In this document: piece after piece, positions 63,176 to 64,000 of the stretch | Layout: the number at the start of each line of letters is the position of its first letter | How positions within the stretch are numbered: the first letter of the stretch is position 1 | NCBI GenBank assembly: GCA_965200615.1 | Contig: OZ241377.1 | Span: 1 to 64,000 of the forward strand | Reading direction: 5' to 3' | Length of the DNA stretch: 64,000 nucleotides | DNA from: Bin5 sp965200615 | GTDB lineage: Bacteria; Chloroflexota; Anaerolineae; Caldilineales; Caldilineaceae | Notes under the pieces: model-generated | Told to the model about the DNA's origin: nothing | The model's database searches: none | What the model saw: only the letters and a program-made list of their open reading frames with translations | Made by a program: the position numbers and the translations under genes

Positions 63176-64000
63176 ATGTTCCATATCCTCCCTACCGCAA
63201 CCCTCGGTCGTACCGGCTTGGAAGTCACCCGGCTCGGATTTGGCGCAGGCCATCGTCGCGCCATGACCGACGAAGAGATGAACGCCCAGCTCAACGCCGT
63301 TCTCGATGCCGGCATCAACTTTATCGACACCGCCAACGACTACGGCAACAGCGAGGAGATGATCGGCCGCTTTCTTCGTCACCGCCGCGATGAGTTTGTA
63401 CTCGCCACCAAGTGCGGCTGTCATCCCGATGGCCACGTCTGGACAAGGGAAAACGCCTTCCGCGGTCTGCACGAAAGCCTCGAACGCCTGCGCGTTGACT
63501 ACGTCGACCTGATGCAGCTGCACAACCCGACCGTGGCCCAATGTGAACAGGGAGAACTGGTGCAGGCACTGCAGGACATGCGCGCCCAGGGCAAAGTGCG
63601 CTGGATCGGCATGTCGACCACGCTCCCCCACCTGCCCACCTACCTCAGCTGGGATGTCTTCGACGCCTACCAGATCCCCTACTCCGCCCTCGAGCGCGAC
63701 CATGAAGACTGGCTGACCAAGACCGCGCAGGCCGGCGCCGGCGCCATCATTCGCGGCGGCGTCGCCCTCGGCAAGCCGGGAGTCGGTCTCGGCCAGTCCG
63801 ATCGATGGCAAGCCTTCGAGGCGGCGGGCCTGGACGAACTGAAGCAGGCGGGCGAAAGCGATACATCTTTCGTGCTGCGCTATACCCTCACGCATCCTGA
63901 CGTCCACACCAATATCGTAGGCACAACAAATCCCAGGCACCTTGCCGAAAACGTACAGGCCACCCTCGCCGGTCCTCTTTCCCCGGACGTTTACGCCGAG
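63176..64000 (+). CDS. Aldo/keto reductase, 3' end outside the window
   Basis: The frame is open to the window edge (275 codons, no stop). The ATG follows AGGAAAGG. Motifs: LGRTGLEVTRLGFGAG at the start, catalytic Asp and Tyr in DTANDYGNSEEMIG, Lys in LATKCG and His in LMQLHNPT, then the C-terminal IVGTTNPRHLAENV that contacts NADPH. Length so far agrees with a nearly complete protein. AKRs reduce sugar or other aldehydes and ketones. It may continue the PhyH unit. Confidence 0.88.
   Translation, partial: MFHILPTATLGRTGLEVTRLGFGAGHRRAMTDEEMNAQLNAVLDAGINFIDTANDYGNSEEMIGRFLRHRRDEFVLATKCGCHPDGHVWTRENAFRGLHESLERLRVDYVDLMQLHNPTVAQCEQGELVQALQDMRAQGKVRWIGMSTTLPHLPTYLSWDVFDAYQIPYSALERDHEDWLTKTAQAGAGAIIRGGVALGKPGVGLGQSDRWQAFEAAGLDELKQAGESDTSFVLRYTLTHPDVHTNIVGTTNPRHLAENVQATLAGPLSPDVYAE

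Noticed and set aside
1..64000. tRNA, rRNA, insertion sequence or prophage genes
   Set aside because: I looked for transposase and integrase motifs, cloverleaf patterns and terminal inverted repeats and saw none that could be supported by eye.

Overview
The window looks like a chromosomal stretch of a GC-rich Chloroflexota bacterium, most likely of the Caldilinea/Anaerolineae type. This is inferred from lipoprotein signal peptides followed by Ala/Pro/Glu/Met-rich linkers (CAAPAA, then EEEMEEE), many sugar and peptide ABC importers, several Uma2-family genes, DegT aminotransferases and PhyH dioxygenases, and strong use of C-ending codons. No rRNA or tRNA gene was seen, and no species name can be given from sequence alone.

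Bases 1-12,816 (+) hold two carbohydrate importer operons. The first is a Tat lipoprotein binding protein, two permeases and a five-Asp-box sialidase-like propeller. The second is a binding protein, two permeases, an MsmK/UgpC-type ATPase, an IolE-like isomerase and a CE15 glucuronoyl esterase with a TPR-like N-terminus. Bases 13,016-18,996 (-) are a third importer bracketed by two DegT aminotransferases. Bases 19,465-27,622 are a sugar-acid and sugar-phosphate region: a zinc dehydrogenase, Uma2, an HPS/KGPDC-like enzyme, a lone PD-(D/E)XK protein, a LarA homologue, PdxA2, a third DegT enzyme and a DUF1537 four-carbon acid sugar kinase. Bases 27,745-31,953 encode a small unknown protein, a circularly permuted ATP-grasp ligase and two unequal GCS2 carboxylate-amine ligases.

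Bases 32,134-44,774 are mixed: a second Uma2, a PurM/HypE-like protein, two Yip1 membrane proteins, a five-cysteine small protein, a phosphohexomutase operon, an MFS exporter, an isomerase and the ComM/YifB AAA+ protein. Bases 45,165-55,805 are a complete-looking CRISPR-Cas locus of subtype I-G (formerly I-U): csb1 (cas7), csb2 (cas5-cas6), cas3 (helicase followed by HD), a 313-aa Cas3-extension/Cas8-like protein, a cas4-cas1 fusion, cas2, and an array of 20 identical 36-bp repeats. In that array one spacer is present in eight consecutive identical copies. Bases 56,347-64,000 hold a peptide/oligosaccharide importer without its ATPases, two PhyH oxygenases around two small membrane proteins, and an aldo/keto reductase that runs off the window.

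The recurring theme is uptake and breakdown of sugars, uronates and cyclitol-like compounds: import, hydrolysis or de-esterification, oxidation, isomerisation and retro-aldol or decarboxylating steps. All four solute-binding-protein genes are followed by a stem-loop before the first permease, which probably sets a higher level of binding protein. The least explained items are the eight-fold spacer array, the unequal GCS2 pair next to the ATP-grasp ligase, and the lone PD-(D/E)XK gene.
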